Shown: positions 8,868 to 16,999, counted from the stretch's first letter. The stretch is 45,922 nt of DNA from Burkholderia sp. IMCC1007 (GCF_027257875.1 NZ_JAPVQY010000056.1:1-45922), one strand, 5' to 3'. The notes: generated from the letters alone by a model not told the origin. Made by a program: numbers and translations.

Positions 8868-9493
8868 CAGTTCGCGGCAACGGGTTGCAGGCGCATCACC
8901 GAATGGTCGCCGTCGGCCTGCCGGATCGCGACGCTGCGCAACACGTCGCGCGTGCCGTCGAGCGTGATCGTGCTGACCACCTTCAGCATCCGCGAATCGA
9001 GCGGCGTGAGCGTCAGCGTCCAGTCGTCGCCGCGTCCGGCGAGCGCGACCTTGTAGACCTGCTCGAGCGCGAAGCGGTTGCCGGAGAGCGTCGCGCGGAT
9101 GCTGTCGATGAACGCGCCGAGTTCCGGGTAGCGCGACAGCGCGAGCGTGTATTTGCGGTTGTTGCGCTCGACGGTGAGCATGTCGCCGTCGACGACGAGA
9201 TGCTCGGGCTTCGGGCTCAGCGTGTGCTTCTCGAGATGGTCGGGCGCGACGAACACGAGTTCGCCCGACGATTCGACCGGTTGCGCGGCGATCGACAGCG
9301 TCTTCGTCTCGGTGAACGTCGCGCGGCCGGACTTGTGCTGCGCGAGCGTCGACATCAGCCGGTCGAGCGTCCACGCCGAACCGGTGTCGGCGGCATGCGC
9401 GGGCATGGCCAGCACGACGGCGGCCGTGACGGCGAACGTTCGCACCGCGCGGCGCAGCGCGAGCGGAAGCAGGGAGCGGTGAACGGCGGTCAT
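8867..9493 (-). CDS. LolA-like periplasmic lipid carrier (ApeL-like)
   Basis: This 208-residue protein has a signal peptide cut after residue 34 (PAHA). The mature part has the LolA pattern: LDRLMSTLAQHKSGRATFTE near the start, then alternating strands such as SGELVFVAPDHLEKHT and DGDMLTVERNN, and a C-terminal LTPLDSRMLKVVSTI strand. LolA proteins carry lipidated cargo through the periplasm in a half-barrel. Here the gene is embedded between the MMPL exporter and the acyltransferase, with 4-base and 3-base overlaps on its two sides. It is thus a cluster-specific carrier, probably for the pigment, not the housekeeping LolA. Confidence 0.88.
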   Translation of the reverse strand: MTAVHRSLLPLALRRAVRTFAVTAAVVLAMPAHAADTGSAWTLDRLMSTLAQHKSGRATFTETKTLSIAAQPVESSGELVFVAPDHLEKHTLSPKPEHLVVDGDMLTVERNNRKYTLALSRYPELGAFIDSIRATLSGNRFALEQVYKVALAGRGDDWTLTLTPLDSRMLKVVSTITLDGTRDVLRSVAIRQADGDHSVMRLQPVAAN

Positions 9494-10464
9494 GCGTCGG
9501 AGTTCCTCGTGGCGGTCAGCTCGGTGGGTGCGCGCGCATCGTCGCGGTGCGCGGCAGCGTCGGCGTCCCGCCAGAAATCGAAATAGTTGAACCAGTTGTA
9601 CGGCGCCGCGCGGCAGTACTGGTCGAGCAGCGCGACGTAGCGCGCGAGCGCCGCGTCGACGGCCGCCGCGCGCGCATCGCGGCGCACGTCGGAGAAGTCG
9701 GCGAGCGTCTCGAAGTGCACATCGTAGCGGTTACCGTCGCGGTAGAGCCCGGTCATGAACAGCACCGGACGCCGCAGCATCGCGGCCATGTACAGCGGCC
9801 CGAGCGGAAACGCGGCCGGCGCGCCGAGCAGCGGCAGCCGCCGCAGCGACGCGGCCGCATCGTCGAGCAGCGTGCGGTCGGCCAGCATGCCGACCATGCA
9901 GTTCGCGTCGAGCCGCTCGCGCACCTTCAGCATCGAATCGACCTGCCCGAGCGGAATCACCTCGGGCTTCGCGGCGGGGTTCACGGCGGCGAGCGTCGCG
10001 TTGATCTTGCGCGCGTTTTTCTCATACATCGTGACGACGACACGCAGGTCCGGGCGCGTGCGGCCGATCGCGCGCACGACTTCGAAGCTGCCGAGGTGCG
10101 CGCCCATCAGGAACGCGCCGCGCCCGCCGGCGAGCGCGTCGTCGACGCGCGTCGCGCCGTGCAGCCGGATGTCGAACAGGTCGAAGCGGCCGTTCATCAG
10201 GTAGATGCGATCGTGGATCGTCGCCGCGAACGTGAACACGTGGCGGTACACGTCGCGCCAGCGCGCGGGACGGCCGAGCGCGCGGCGCAGATAGTCGCGC
10301 GACGCCGCGCAGGCGGCCGGCGAGAACAGCACGAAATACGCGGCGATCGCGTGCAGCACCACGCGCGACGGCCGTCGACCGAAGTGCAGCGAGATCCACG
10401 TCATCGCGCGCAGCAGCGCGGCGTTGCTGCGCTCCTGGTGCTCGGCCCACGCGGTGCGTTTCAT
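9490..10464 (-). CDS. LpxL/HtrB-type lipid acyltransferase (ApeJ-like)
   Basis: This 324-residue protein belongs to the lysophospholipid / lipid A acyltransferase superfamily. The HX4E catalytic motif is HLGSFE (His123, Glu128) within GAFLMGAHLGSFEVVRAIG. A hydrophobic segment (about residues 36-52) should anchor it to the cytoplasmic face. The C-terminal APYNWFNYFDFW is a family-typical tail. In aryl polyene clusters this enzyme is believed to transfer the ACP-bound polyene to a glycerolipid acceptor. The ATG at 10464 overlaps the ligase stop by 4 bases. The frame extends far upstream through the ligase gene but that part is antiparallel-free shadow and not used. Confidence 0.88.
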   Translation of the reverse strand: MKRTAWAEHQERSNAALLRAMTWISLHFGRRPSRVVLHAIAAYFVLFSPAACAASRDYLRRALGRPARWRDVYRHVFTFAATIHDRIYLMNGRFDLFDIRLHGATRVDDALAGGRGAFLMGAHLGSFEVVRAIGRTRPDLRVVVTMYEKNARKINATLAAVNPAAKPEVIPLGQVDSMLKVRERLDANCMVGMLADRTLLDDAAASLRRLPLLGAPAAFPLGPLYMAAMLRRPVLFMTGLYRDGNRYDVHFETLADFSDVRRDARAAAVDAALARYVALLDQYCRAAPYNWFNYFDFWRDADAAAHRDDARAPTELTATRNSDA

Positions 10465-12218
10465 GGCTGCACGCCGTCCTGCGGGCCCGGCGGTGCGGAC
10501 AGCATGCCGGTCGCGACATCGCGCGGGCCGACCCGCAGCGTGAAGCGGATCGCGCCGCCTGCCGCCGCATCGAACGCGAGATCGACCGGTTCGCCGGGCG
10601 CGACCGGGCTCAGGAATTTCGCGGAAGCGAGCCGCCACGTGTGCAGCGGGCGGTTCAGCGACGCGCCGAGTGCCGCGATCGCGTGATCGAGCAGCACGAC
10701 GCCCGGCACGATCGGATGACCGGGGAAATGGCCGGGCAGCGCCGGATGGTCGGCGGGAATCGTGAACGCGAGCGGCCGCGCATCGGCCACCGCGCTGCGT
10801 GAGTGCTGCGCGACGAGCGTCGCGAGCACGTCGCGCGGCAGCTTGCCGGTTTCGTTGCGCGGCAACGCGTCGACGAACACGAGCGGGCGCGGCATGAACG
10901 CGGCATCGATCCGTTCGCGCAGCGCGCGCTGCAGTTCCGATGCGGCAAGCGTCGGCGCGACCACGAGTGCGACGAGACGCGTGACGGATTCGCGGTCGGC
11001 ATCGCCGTCGGCCGGCGCGGTGTCGTCCGGCATGAAGAACACGCCGTCGACGACGCCGGCAATCGCGTTCAGCTGGTGATTCAGGTACGCGAGCGACGTG
11101 CGCTTGCCGGCGATGTTGACGAGGTCCGCCTTGCGGCCGTGCAGCAGGAACCGGCCGTCGCCGAGCAGTTCGAGCGCGTCGCCCATCGGCACGGGCGTCT
11201 CGACGTGCCCGCCCGACACCCACACGGTCGGCCCGCCGTCGTCGCTCGCGTGGCGGTGATCCGCCGCGTCATGCGTGTCAGGTGTGTCCGGCGTGTCGCG
11301 TGCGTCGAGCCGGATCCCCGGGAACAACGACCAGGTCGCGCCCCGCGACGTGCGGCGCGTGGCGATCTGGCCGGTCTCGGTGCTGCCGTAGATCTCGATG
11401 AGCGGCGCGTCGAGCGCGGCTTCGGCTTCGCACGCGAGCTTTTCCGACAGCGGCGCGGTGGCCGACAGCACGAGCGCGGCCGGCGGCAGCGCATGGCCGG
11501 CCGACAGCAGCGCGCGCAGGTGGATCGGCGACGTGACGAGCACGCGCGGCTGCGGGATGGCCCGCAACTCCTCGCGAATGTCGACCGGGTAGAACGGCTG
11601 CCGGTTGCTGAACGCGAGGCCGCCGATCAGCGCGAGCAGCACCGTCGATTCGAAGCCGTACATGTGCTGCGCGGGCACGGTGCCGATCAGCGTGGCCGCG
11701 TCGCCGTCGAGCAGGCCGAGGCGCTCGGCCGCCGCGCGCACGCAGCCGACGAGGAAGCCCCAGGTCTTGCGGTGCGGCACCGGCGCGCCGGTCGAGCCGG
11801 ACGTGAACACGTACGCCATGATCCGCGCCGCGTCGATCTGCGGCACCGCGAAGTGTGCGTCGTCGGCGAGCGCGGCGGGGGCGGCGTCCGGATACGCGAA
11901 GCGCGGCAGGTCGATCGTGCAGTCCGGCGCGTCGTGCAGGCAGAACGCATCCGGTGCGAACGACGCGAGCTGGCGAACCGTTTCCGGTGTGTGCGTCGAC
12001 GGCAGCAGGCTGATCCTGCCGGCGACGAGCGCCGCGCACAGGCTGACGGCGAAGCGGTAGCGGTCGCGGCACACGTTGAACACGTGGCCGCCGGCGGGCA
12101 GCGCGGCGGCCACGCGCATGACGTCGGCGACGAACGCGCGCACGGTGACGGGCGTGCCGTCGCGCCAGGCGATCGTCTGGTCCGGCGAGGAATGGAATAC
12201 CAGCGGGTGAGTCGGCAT
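10461..12218 (-). CDS. aryl/acyl-AMP ligase fused to ApeI/FabZ-like hotdog dehydratase
   Basis: This 585-residue protein is a two-domain fusion. Residues 1-470 are an ANL adenylating domain: phosphate loop YVFTSGSTGAPVPHRK (136-151), YGSTETGQ (277-284), GRKADLVNIAGKR (361-373) and catalytic Lys459 in RNETGKLPRD. Residues about 485-575 are a FabZ/ApeI-type hotdog domain with HFPGHPIVPGVVLLD (497-511). The ligase should activate a hydroxybenzoate starter and load it on the ACP; the second domain should pair with ApeP for dehydration. In the Escherichia coli type cluster ApeH and ApeI are separate genes, so the fusion is notable. A low-complexity DTPDTPDTHD stretch (308-317) lies in the ligase. 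Confidence 0.9.
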   Translation of the reverse strand: MPTHPLVFHSSPDQTIAWRDGTPVTVRAFVADVMRVAAALPAGGHVFNVCRDRYRFAVSLCAALVAGRISLLPSTHTPETVRQLASFAPDAFCLHDAPDCTIDLPRFAYPDAAPAALADDAHFAVPQIDAARIMAYVFTSGSTGAPVPHRKTWGFLVGCVRAAAERLGLLDGDAATLIGTVPAQHMYGFESTVLLALIGGLAFSNRQPFYPVDIREELRAIPQPRVLVTSPIHLRALLSAGHALPPAALVLSATAPLSEKLACEAEAALDAPLIEIYGSTETGQIATRRTSRGATWSLFPGIRLDARDTPDTPDTHDAADHRHASDDGGPTVWVSGGHVETPVPMGDALELLGDGRFLLHGRKADLVNIAGKRTSLAYLNHQLNAIAGVVDGVFFMPDDTAPADGDADRESVTRLVALVVAPTLAASELQRALRERIDAAFMPRPLVFVDALPRNETGKLPRDVLATLVAQHSRSAVADARPLAFTIPADHPALPGHFPGHPIVPGVVLLDHAIAALGASLNRPLHTWRLASAKFLSPVAPGEPVDLAFDAAAGGAIRFTLRVGPRDVATGMLSAPPGPQDGVQP

Positions 12219-12283
12219 AAATCAACGGAAACGGAAGGCGGTAACCGGTGCGGCCGTGAGGCGTTGCCGCGCCGGTCGTGAAT

Positions 12284-12928
12284 TCATTGTGACGGCTGCG
12301 TCGACGCGCGGTACGCGCGCACCGCGTCGATCATCCGCGGCCGCGCGTCGTCGGGCAGCGCGAAGCGCCGGCACGCATGCTCGGCGGCGAACATCACGGC
12401 GACGAGCGGCAGCGACAGGTAGTTCGCGAAGGTCGACCACGCGACGATCGGCGCGCTCGCGAACATCAGCGTCGACACCGCGGCGATCGCGACGAAGAAC
12501 AGCGTCCACGCGAGCGTGATGCGGCGCGTATAGCGTGCGACGGCCGGCGTGATCGTGCCGTGGATCATCGTCGCGAAGCGCGTGCAGAGCGGCACTTCGC
12601 CGGCCGCGAGCGTGCGGCCGAACAGCAGCGCCATCGCGAGGTTGAAGCTTGCGTGCTCCAGATACAAACCCCATTCGAAATGCCGCGCGAGCGGCATGCG
12701 TGCGGCCCACAGCGCGACGGCGACCGCCAGCCACGCCGGCACCAGCCATGCGCGGCGCGGCGAGCGCAACGCGGCGCCGAGCGCGAGCAGCAGCGGCGGC
12801 ACGAGCGCCATCGCGAGGCCGAAGCCATGCGCGCCGGGCGTCGCGGCCGCATGGTGCGCGCCGATCTGGTAGGCCGCCACCGCACCGACCGCGCCGACGC
12901 CGCGCGCGACGTTCAGCGGCGTGCTCAT
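12284..12928 (-). CDS. COG4648-type inner-membrane protein (ApeG-like)
   Basis: This 214-residue protein has about six hydrophobic segments, including AMALVPPLLLALGAAL, AWLVPAWLAVAVALW, NLAMALLFGRTL and YLSLPLVAVMFAAE. The conserved FEWGLYLEHASFNLAMALLFGRTL and LCTRFATMIHGTITPAVARYTRR blocks fit the COG4648 family of predicted membrane proteins that accompany aryl polyene clusters. Its biochemical role is not established. I chose the ATG at 12928 because GGAG sits 7 bases ahead; the frame is open 26 codons further up without a comparable site. It is the first gene of the leftward operon, 65 bases ahead of the ligase fusion and 591 bases from the divergent ACP gene. Confidence 0.8.
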   Translation of the reverse strand: MSTPLNVARGVGAVGAVAAYQIGAHHAAATPGAHGFGLAMALVPPLLLALGAALRSPRRAWLVPAWLAVAVALWAARMPLARHFEWGLYLEHASFNLAMALLFGRTLAAGEVPLCTRFATMIHGTITPAVARYTRRITLAWTLFFVAIAAVSTLMFASAPIVAWSTFANYLSLPLVAVMFAAEHACRRFALPDDARPRMIDAVRAYRASTQPSQ

Positions 12929-13519
12929 TCCCGCGCTCCATGCGTGCCGGGCACGCGCGCGTTGCCCGCGGCTGCGGCTGCGGCATGGCGGCAACGCGGC
13001 AAGCAAGGCGGCGAGCGAAGCTGGGCGGAACGGTCGAAGGGGCGCGGCATGGCGGCTGGAAACATCGGACGAATCGAGGCCCGGACGCGGGCGTCGGGCC
13101 GTTAAACATCATATGAATGGCGGTCGGGACGGGCGACCGCCCGGCTGTCGTGCACGCACATTTTAGGGCCGCGGCACCGTGGTTCGGAGCGGGCGTGGCC
13201 GGGTTTTGTAACCGAATGTATGGCATTGGGTCGAACGCTTGCCGATGACGATTCGTTTACATCCGCAGCGGCTCAAGCGTCTCGTCCGATCCGGTGCGGG
13301 CCGGGGCCGCGGCGAGGCCCTTCAGTCTGTAACCATTCGCGGTATACGGGCCGATACCCATCGTCTAGAATCCGCGTAACTTTTACAAACGATCCCCAAA
13401 ACACGCAGGCGGGGAAGCCGGCAGACGCTGGAGGGACGGGAGAGCTGCACGCGCCGGGCGTGCACGACTGTCGCCGTTTCCGGTGGCCTTCCGCTGCCAT
13501 GGGCCGCCTGCCCACAAGC
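12929..13519. promoter_or_regulatory. divergent control region of the two pigment operons
   Basis: This 591-base stretch holds no convincing gene. It separates the leftward operon (start 12928) from the rightward ACP gene (start 13520). Its right half, about 13201-13400, is visibly less GC-rich than the coding DNA around it, as expected for promoters. A sigma70-like rightward promoter is listed separately (13343-13371). For the leftward operon a TATGAT box (13108-13113 on the minus strand) is a possible -10, but I see no matching -35. A short inverted repeat GGTAT-N8-ATACC lies at 13341-13358 over the rightward -35. Confidence 0.55.
13343..13371 (+). promoter_or_regulatory. candidate sigma70 promoter of the ACP-ketoreductase-chorismatase genes
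   Basis: The -10 is TAGAAT (13366-13371), one mismatch from consensus. At 17-base spacing the -35 is TATACG (13343-13348), a weak match. The predicted start of transcription near 13378 leaves a leader of about 140 bases before the ACP. GGTAT-N8-ATACC (13341-13358) overlaps the -35 and could bind a regulator. Confidence 0.45.
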
Positions 13520-13783
13520 ATGATGAACGCACTGGAACAAGAGCTCGCGACGCTGATCATCGGCGAACTGAATCTCGAAGACGTCCCGCTCGACACGGTG
13601 ACGGCCGGGACCCCGCTGTACGGCGAGGGCTTCGGGCTCGACTCCATCGACATCCTCGAAATCGCGCTGCTGATCTCGAAGAAGTACGGCTTCGAGCTGC
13701 GCTCGGACAATCCGGACAACAAACAGATCTTCGCGACGCTCGGCGCGCTGGCCGCGTACGTCGCCGCCCATCGCACGAAGTGA
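13520..13783 (+). CDS. acyl carrier protein of the pigment cluster
   Basis: This 87-residue protein has the acyl carrier fold. The phosphopantetheine site is Ser42 in GFGLDSIDILEIALLISKKYG, where the usual DSL is replaced by DSI. It should hold the aryl starter and the growing polyene while the KS/CLF, ketoreductase and dehydratases act. I start at the first of two adjacent ATGs (13520); the frame is open upstream to 13220 and an ATG also occurs at 13499, but neither has a ribosome site. No second ACP gene is seen in the window, although Escherichia coli type clusters usually have two. Confidence 0.88.
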   Translation: MMNALEQELATLIIGELNLEDVPLDTVTAGTPLYGEGFGLDSIDILEIALLISKKYGFELRSDNPDNKQIFATLGALAAYVAAHRTK

Positions 13784-13898
13784 CGGCGGCGCGCGCGGGC
13801 GCGACGCGATACGCACAGGATGACGGCATGCGGCGGCGGTCGCCGAGCGACACGCCGCCGCGTCGATCGAGGGGGAACGCGATGAACGGAGCAATTCG

Positions 13899-14615
13899 AT
13901 GCGGGCGCTCGTAACGGGCGGCAGCGGCGCACTCGGGCAGGCGATCTGCACGGCGCTCGCGCAGGCCGGCCATGAAGTGTGGGTGCATGCGAACCGCAAT
14001 CGCGCGCAGGCGGAGGCGGTCGCGCAGCAGATCGTCGCGGCCGGCGGCATCGCGCACGCCATCGCGTTCGACGTGACCAACGCCGATGCGACGCTCGCCG
14101 CGCTCGCGCCGTTCATCGACGCTGCGCCGGTGCAGATCCTCGTGAACAACGCGGGCATCCACGACGACGCGCCGCTGGCCGGCATGTCGCGCGAGCAGTG
14201 GCGCAGCGTGATCGATGTGACACTCAACGGGTTCTTCAACGTCACGCAGCCGCTGTTGCTGCCGATGATCCGCACGCGGCGCGGACGGATCGTCAACATC
14301 GCGTCGGTCGCCGGCGTGACCGGCAACCGCGGGCAGGCGAATTATGCGGCCGCGAAGGCGGGACTGATCGGCGCGACGAAGTCGCTGTCGCTGGAGCTGG
14401 CGTCGCGCGGCATCACCGTGAACGCGGTCGCGCCCGGCATCATCGAATCGCCGATGGCCGAGCACGCGTTTCCCGCCGACCGGATCAAGCAGCTCGTGCC
14501 TGCGCAACGCGCGGGCCGGCCCGACGAAGTCGCGGCGATGGTCGCGTATCTGGTATCCGATGCGGCCGCCTATGTGACCGGGCAGGTGTTGTCCGTCAAC
14601 GGCGGGCTCGCATGA
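13899..14615 (+). CDS. 3-oxoacyl-ACP reductase (FabG/ApeQ-like)
   Basis: This 238-residue short-chain dehydrogenase reduces the 3-oxo group formed at each round of chain extension. The cofactor loop is TGGSGALG (residues 6-13), NNAG is at 83-86, and the catalytic Ser136, Tyr149 and Lys153 are present in SVAGVTGNRGQANYAAAKAG. The start ATG has GGAG seven bases ahead. It lies 115 bases after the ACP gene, and that gap holds no recognisable gene. Position between ACP and chorismatase supports a dedicated pigment function rather than the housekeeping FabG. Confidence 0.88.
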   Translation: MRALVTGGSGALGQAICTALAQAGHEVWVHANRNRAQAEAVAQQIVAAGGIAHAIAFDVTNADATLAALAPFIDAAPVQILVNNAGIHDDAPLAGMSREQWRSVIDVTLNGFFNVTQPLLLPMIRTRRGRIVNIASVAGVTGNRGQANYAAAKAGLIGATKSLSLELASRGITVNAVAPGIIESPMAEHAFPADRIKQLVPAQRAGRPDEVAAMVAYLVSDAAAYVTGQVLSVNGGLA

Positions 14616-14718
14616 CGACGACGCGCGCCGCGTCGGCGTGACGCGGCGCAACGGCGCGCAACGCGGCGCGTCGTAACCGCGGTGCCGCGAGCGTGCGCCG
14701 CATAGTGAGGAAATCGAA

Positions 14719-15972
14719 GTGTCAGTGCATCCAGTCGACGCCGAACGGCGAGCGTGTTCCCGATCGTCCGCCACGACCGCGGTCGCGCACGGACACATGG
14801 CAGCCGGGGCCGCCGCGAACGGTGGCAATCATGCGCTGCGACTCGTCCAGATCGATCACGCGCGCGTCGCGGCGCTCCTGCACGACGCGCAACGGCGCGG
14901 CGACGCATTCGATCAGGTGTTTCCCGGCGCGCTCGGCGCGGTGTGCATCGGCGCGTCGGCGGATGCGATGGCGCGCGTGCTGACCGATGCCGCCCCCGAT
15001 CTGCCGCTTGCGCCGGTGCAGATGGCGCTGCTCGACGCCGGCGGCTACGCAGGCGCCGGTGCCGTCTGCGAAATCTGGCAGTGCGATGCGCACGACCTGC
15101 GCAGCGAACGGCGCGGCGCGCTGCAGTACCGCTACAGCGAAACGGCCGGGCTCGTGTTCGGCAGCATCGTCGTGCAGGAAGCGACCGCCGTGACCGCTGC
15201 GGATCGCGACGGCGGCACGCCGCTCGCACGGGCGACCCACGATGCGTACCGCGCGCTGTTCGACGTGCTCGATACGCTCGGCATCGCGCATCCGCTGCGG
15301 ATCTGGAATACCGTGCCGGCGATCAATGCGCAGCAGTTCGGCATCGAGCGCTATCGTCAGTTCAATATCGGCCGCCAGCGTGCATTCGACGCGTGTCGGC
15401 GCGCGCTGACGGGCAGCGTGCCGGCCGCGTGCGCGCTCGGCTCGGTCGTGCCGGTCGCGGGCGACACGCCGCCGGCCGCGCCGCTCGCGATTCATTTCAT
15501 CGCGAGCCGCACGCCGGCCGAGCCGGTCGAGAATCCGCGCCAGATCAGCGCGTATCACTACCCGGCGGAGTACGGCCCGCGGGCGCCGACGTTCGCGCGC
15601 GCGGCGGCATGGGCCGGCGGCGACGCGCGGCCGCTGCTGTTCGTGTCGGGCACCGCGAGCATCGTCGGACATCGCACCGTGCATCGCGGCGACGTCGTCG
15701 CGCAGACGCGCGAGACCATCGCGAACCTGGCCGCCGTGCTCGAGCAGGCCGCGCGGCAGGGGCACGGCCCGTTCGCGCTCGCCGACCTGAGCTATCGCGT
15801 CTACGTGCGCGACGCCGCCGATGCCGCGGCGCTCGCCGCGATCGAGCGCGAGTTGCGCGCCGCGGCCGGCCGCGACGTGCGGCCGCTGTTCGTCCACGCG
15901 CACGTGTGCCGCGACGATCTGCTGGTCGAGATCGAGGCGAGCGCCGGGCATCCGCTGGAGCGGTTGTCGTGA
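14719..15972 (+). CDS. xanB2: XanB2/FkbO-Hyg5-like chorismatase (hydroxybenzoate synthase)
   Basis: This 417-residue protein resembles the chorismatase family that cleaves chorismate; XanB2 of Xanthomonas yields 3- and 4-hydroxybenzoate plus pyruvate. Family blocks visible are RIWNTVPAIN (194-203), ERYRQFNIGR (210-219), ENPRQISAYHYP (271-282), APTFARA (289-295) and GTASIVGHRT (311-320), with a C-terminal DLLVEIEA carrying the likely catalytic Glu. The GTG start has GAGGAA nine bases ahead; an ATG at 14797 is an alternative that removes a low-complexity N-terminal tail. Within this cluster it should supply the aromatic starter unit. The product isomer (3-HBA or 4-HBA) cannot be read from the sequence. 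Confidence 0.88.
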   Translation: MSVHPVDAERRACSRSSATTAVAHGHMAAGAAANGGNHALRLVQIDHARVAALLHDAQRRGDAFDQVFPGALGAVCIGASADAMARVLTDAAPDLPLAPVQMALLDAGGYAGAGAVCEIWQCDAHDLRSERRGALQYRYSETAGLVFGSIVVQEATAVTAADRDGGTPLARATHDAYRALFDVLDTLGIAHPLRIWNTVPAINAQQFGIERYRQFNIGRQRAFDACRRALTGSVPAACALGSVVPVAGDTPPAAPLAIHFIASRTPAEPVENPRQISAYHYPAEYGPRAPTFARAAAWAGGDARPLLFVSGTASIVGHRTVHRGDVVAQTRETIANLAAVLEQAARQGHGPFALADLSYRVYVRDAADAAALAAIERELRAAAGRDVRPLFVHAHVCRDDLLVEIEASAGHPLERLS

Positions 15973-16097
15973 AGCGCGCGGGCCTGTCGCTGCGCGAACC
16001 GTCGACGCGTGCGGGCGGCGTCGACGAAGCCTGTCCGCGGTCGCCCGCAGGTCATAAACTTTTGTCAGGATCATCGTCTTCGCAATCGGCCGTTCCC

Positions 16098-16904
16098 ATG
16101 TCCAAGCTGCACGCGTCGTCCACCCATCTCGTTCTGATTCCGAGCTACAACCCGGGCGCCAAGGTCGACACGACCGTGCGCAACGCCCGCGCGCAGTGGA
16201 ATCCGGTGTGGGTCGTCGTCGACGGCAGCACCGACGGCAGCGCCGAGCGGCTGCAGGCGATGGCCGAGCGCGATCCGGGGCTGCGCGTGATCGTGCTGCC
16301 GGAGAACCGCGGCAAGGGCGCCGCGGTGCTCGCCGGGCTCGACGCGGCCGCCGCGAGCGGCTTCACGCACGTGCTGACGATGGATTCCGACGGCCAGCAT
16401 CCGGCCCAGCTGATTCCCGACTTCATGGCCGCGTCGCAGGCGGCGCCCGGCGCGATGGTGCTCGGGCTGCCGAAGTTCGATGCGAGCGCGCCGCAACTGC
16501 GCGTGCAGGGCCGCAGGCTGTCGAACGCGTGGGCCGACCTCGAGACGCTGTGGGCCGGGATCGGCGATTCGCTGTACGGTTTTCGCGTGTACCCCGTCGC
16601 GCCGCTCGCCGCGATCATGCACCGGCAGCCGTGGATGCGCGGCTTCGACTTCGATCCCGAAGCGGCCGTGCGCCTGTGCTGGGCCGGCGTGCGGCCGATC
16701 CGCATCGAAGCGCCGGTGCGCTACTTCGGCCGGCACGAGGGCGGCGTGTCGCATTTCCACTATGGCCGCGACAACGCGCTGCTCGCCTGGATGCATCTGC
16801 GGCTGTTCGCCGGTTTCGTCGCGCGGCTGCCGATGCTCGTCGCGCGACGGCTGACCCGCCGGTCGCGCGCTCCGCTCAGCCGGTCGCCGGGTCGCGGCGA
16901 TTGA
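16098..16904 (+). CDS. family 2 glycosyltransferase
   Basis: This 268-residue GT2 enzyme has the nucleotide-sugar fold: IPSYNPG (14-20), VVDGSTDGS (40-48), ENRGKGAAVLAG (69-80) and the metal-binding MDSDGQH (95-101). It is of the dolichyl-phosphate mannosyltransferase-like type, without the long C-terminal membrane domain, though a hydrophobic stretch near LRLFAGFVARLPMLV may associate with membrane. It lies 125 bases after the chorismatase on the same strand and is probably the last cluster gene. It may glycosylate the pigment or its lipid carrier; donor and acceptor are unknown. The ATG at 16098 lacks a good ribosome site. Confidence 0.83.
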   Translation: MSKLHASSTHLVLIPSYNPGAKVDTTVRNARAQWNPVWVVVDGSTDGSAERLQAMAERDPGLRVIVLPENRGKGAAVLAGLDAAAASGFTHVLTMDSDGQHPAQLIPDFMAASQAAPGAMVLGLPKFDASAPQLRVQGRRLSNAWADLETLWAGIGDSLYGFRVYPVAPLAAIMHRQPWMRGFDFDPEAAVRLCWAGVRPIRIEAPVRYFGRHEGGVSHFHYGRDNALLAWMHLRLFAGFVARLPMLVARRLTRRSRAPLSRSPGRGD

Positions 16905-16969
16905 CTGCATTTTCGTCATCAATCAGCCCGACGATCGGGCATTGCGTGTCGAACGGCGCAGTAATAAAG

Positions 16970-16999
16970 TTGTCATCTGATGTAAACGGCTGGTAATTT
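16970..16999 (+). promoter_or_regulatory. candidate promoter of the M48 lipoprotein gene
   Basis: TTGTCA (16970-16975) is followed after 18 bases by TAATTT (16994-16999). The area is clearly AT-richer than its surroundings. Just upstream, the inverted repeat GCCCGA-CGA-TCGGGC (16926-16940) lacks a U-run and may help end the preceding operon. Supported only by motif and position. Confidence 0.4.

Noticed and set aside
4366..9056. Long plus-strand frames (4366-6369 and 6342-9056) opposite the pigment operon
   Set aside because: They encode Arg/Gln/Glu-rich low-complexity protein without motifs and lie antisense to well-supported KS, deacetylase and MMPL genes.
13220..13519. A 100-codon N-terminal extension of the acyl carrier protein
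   Set aside because: It crosses the predicted promoter and has no ribosome site; the extension lacks carrier-like sequence and carriers are about 85 residues.
14754..16904. A 716-codon frame joining the region of the chorismatase to the glycosyltransferase
   Set aside because: Only the part after 16098 has GT2 motifs; the earlier part is an out-of-frame shadow of the chorismatase.
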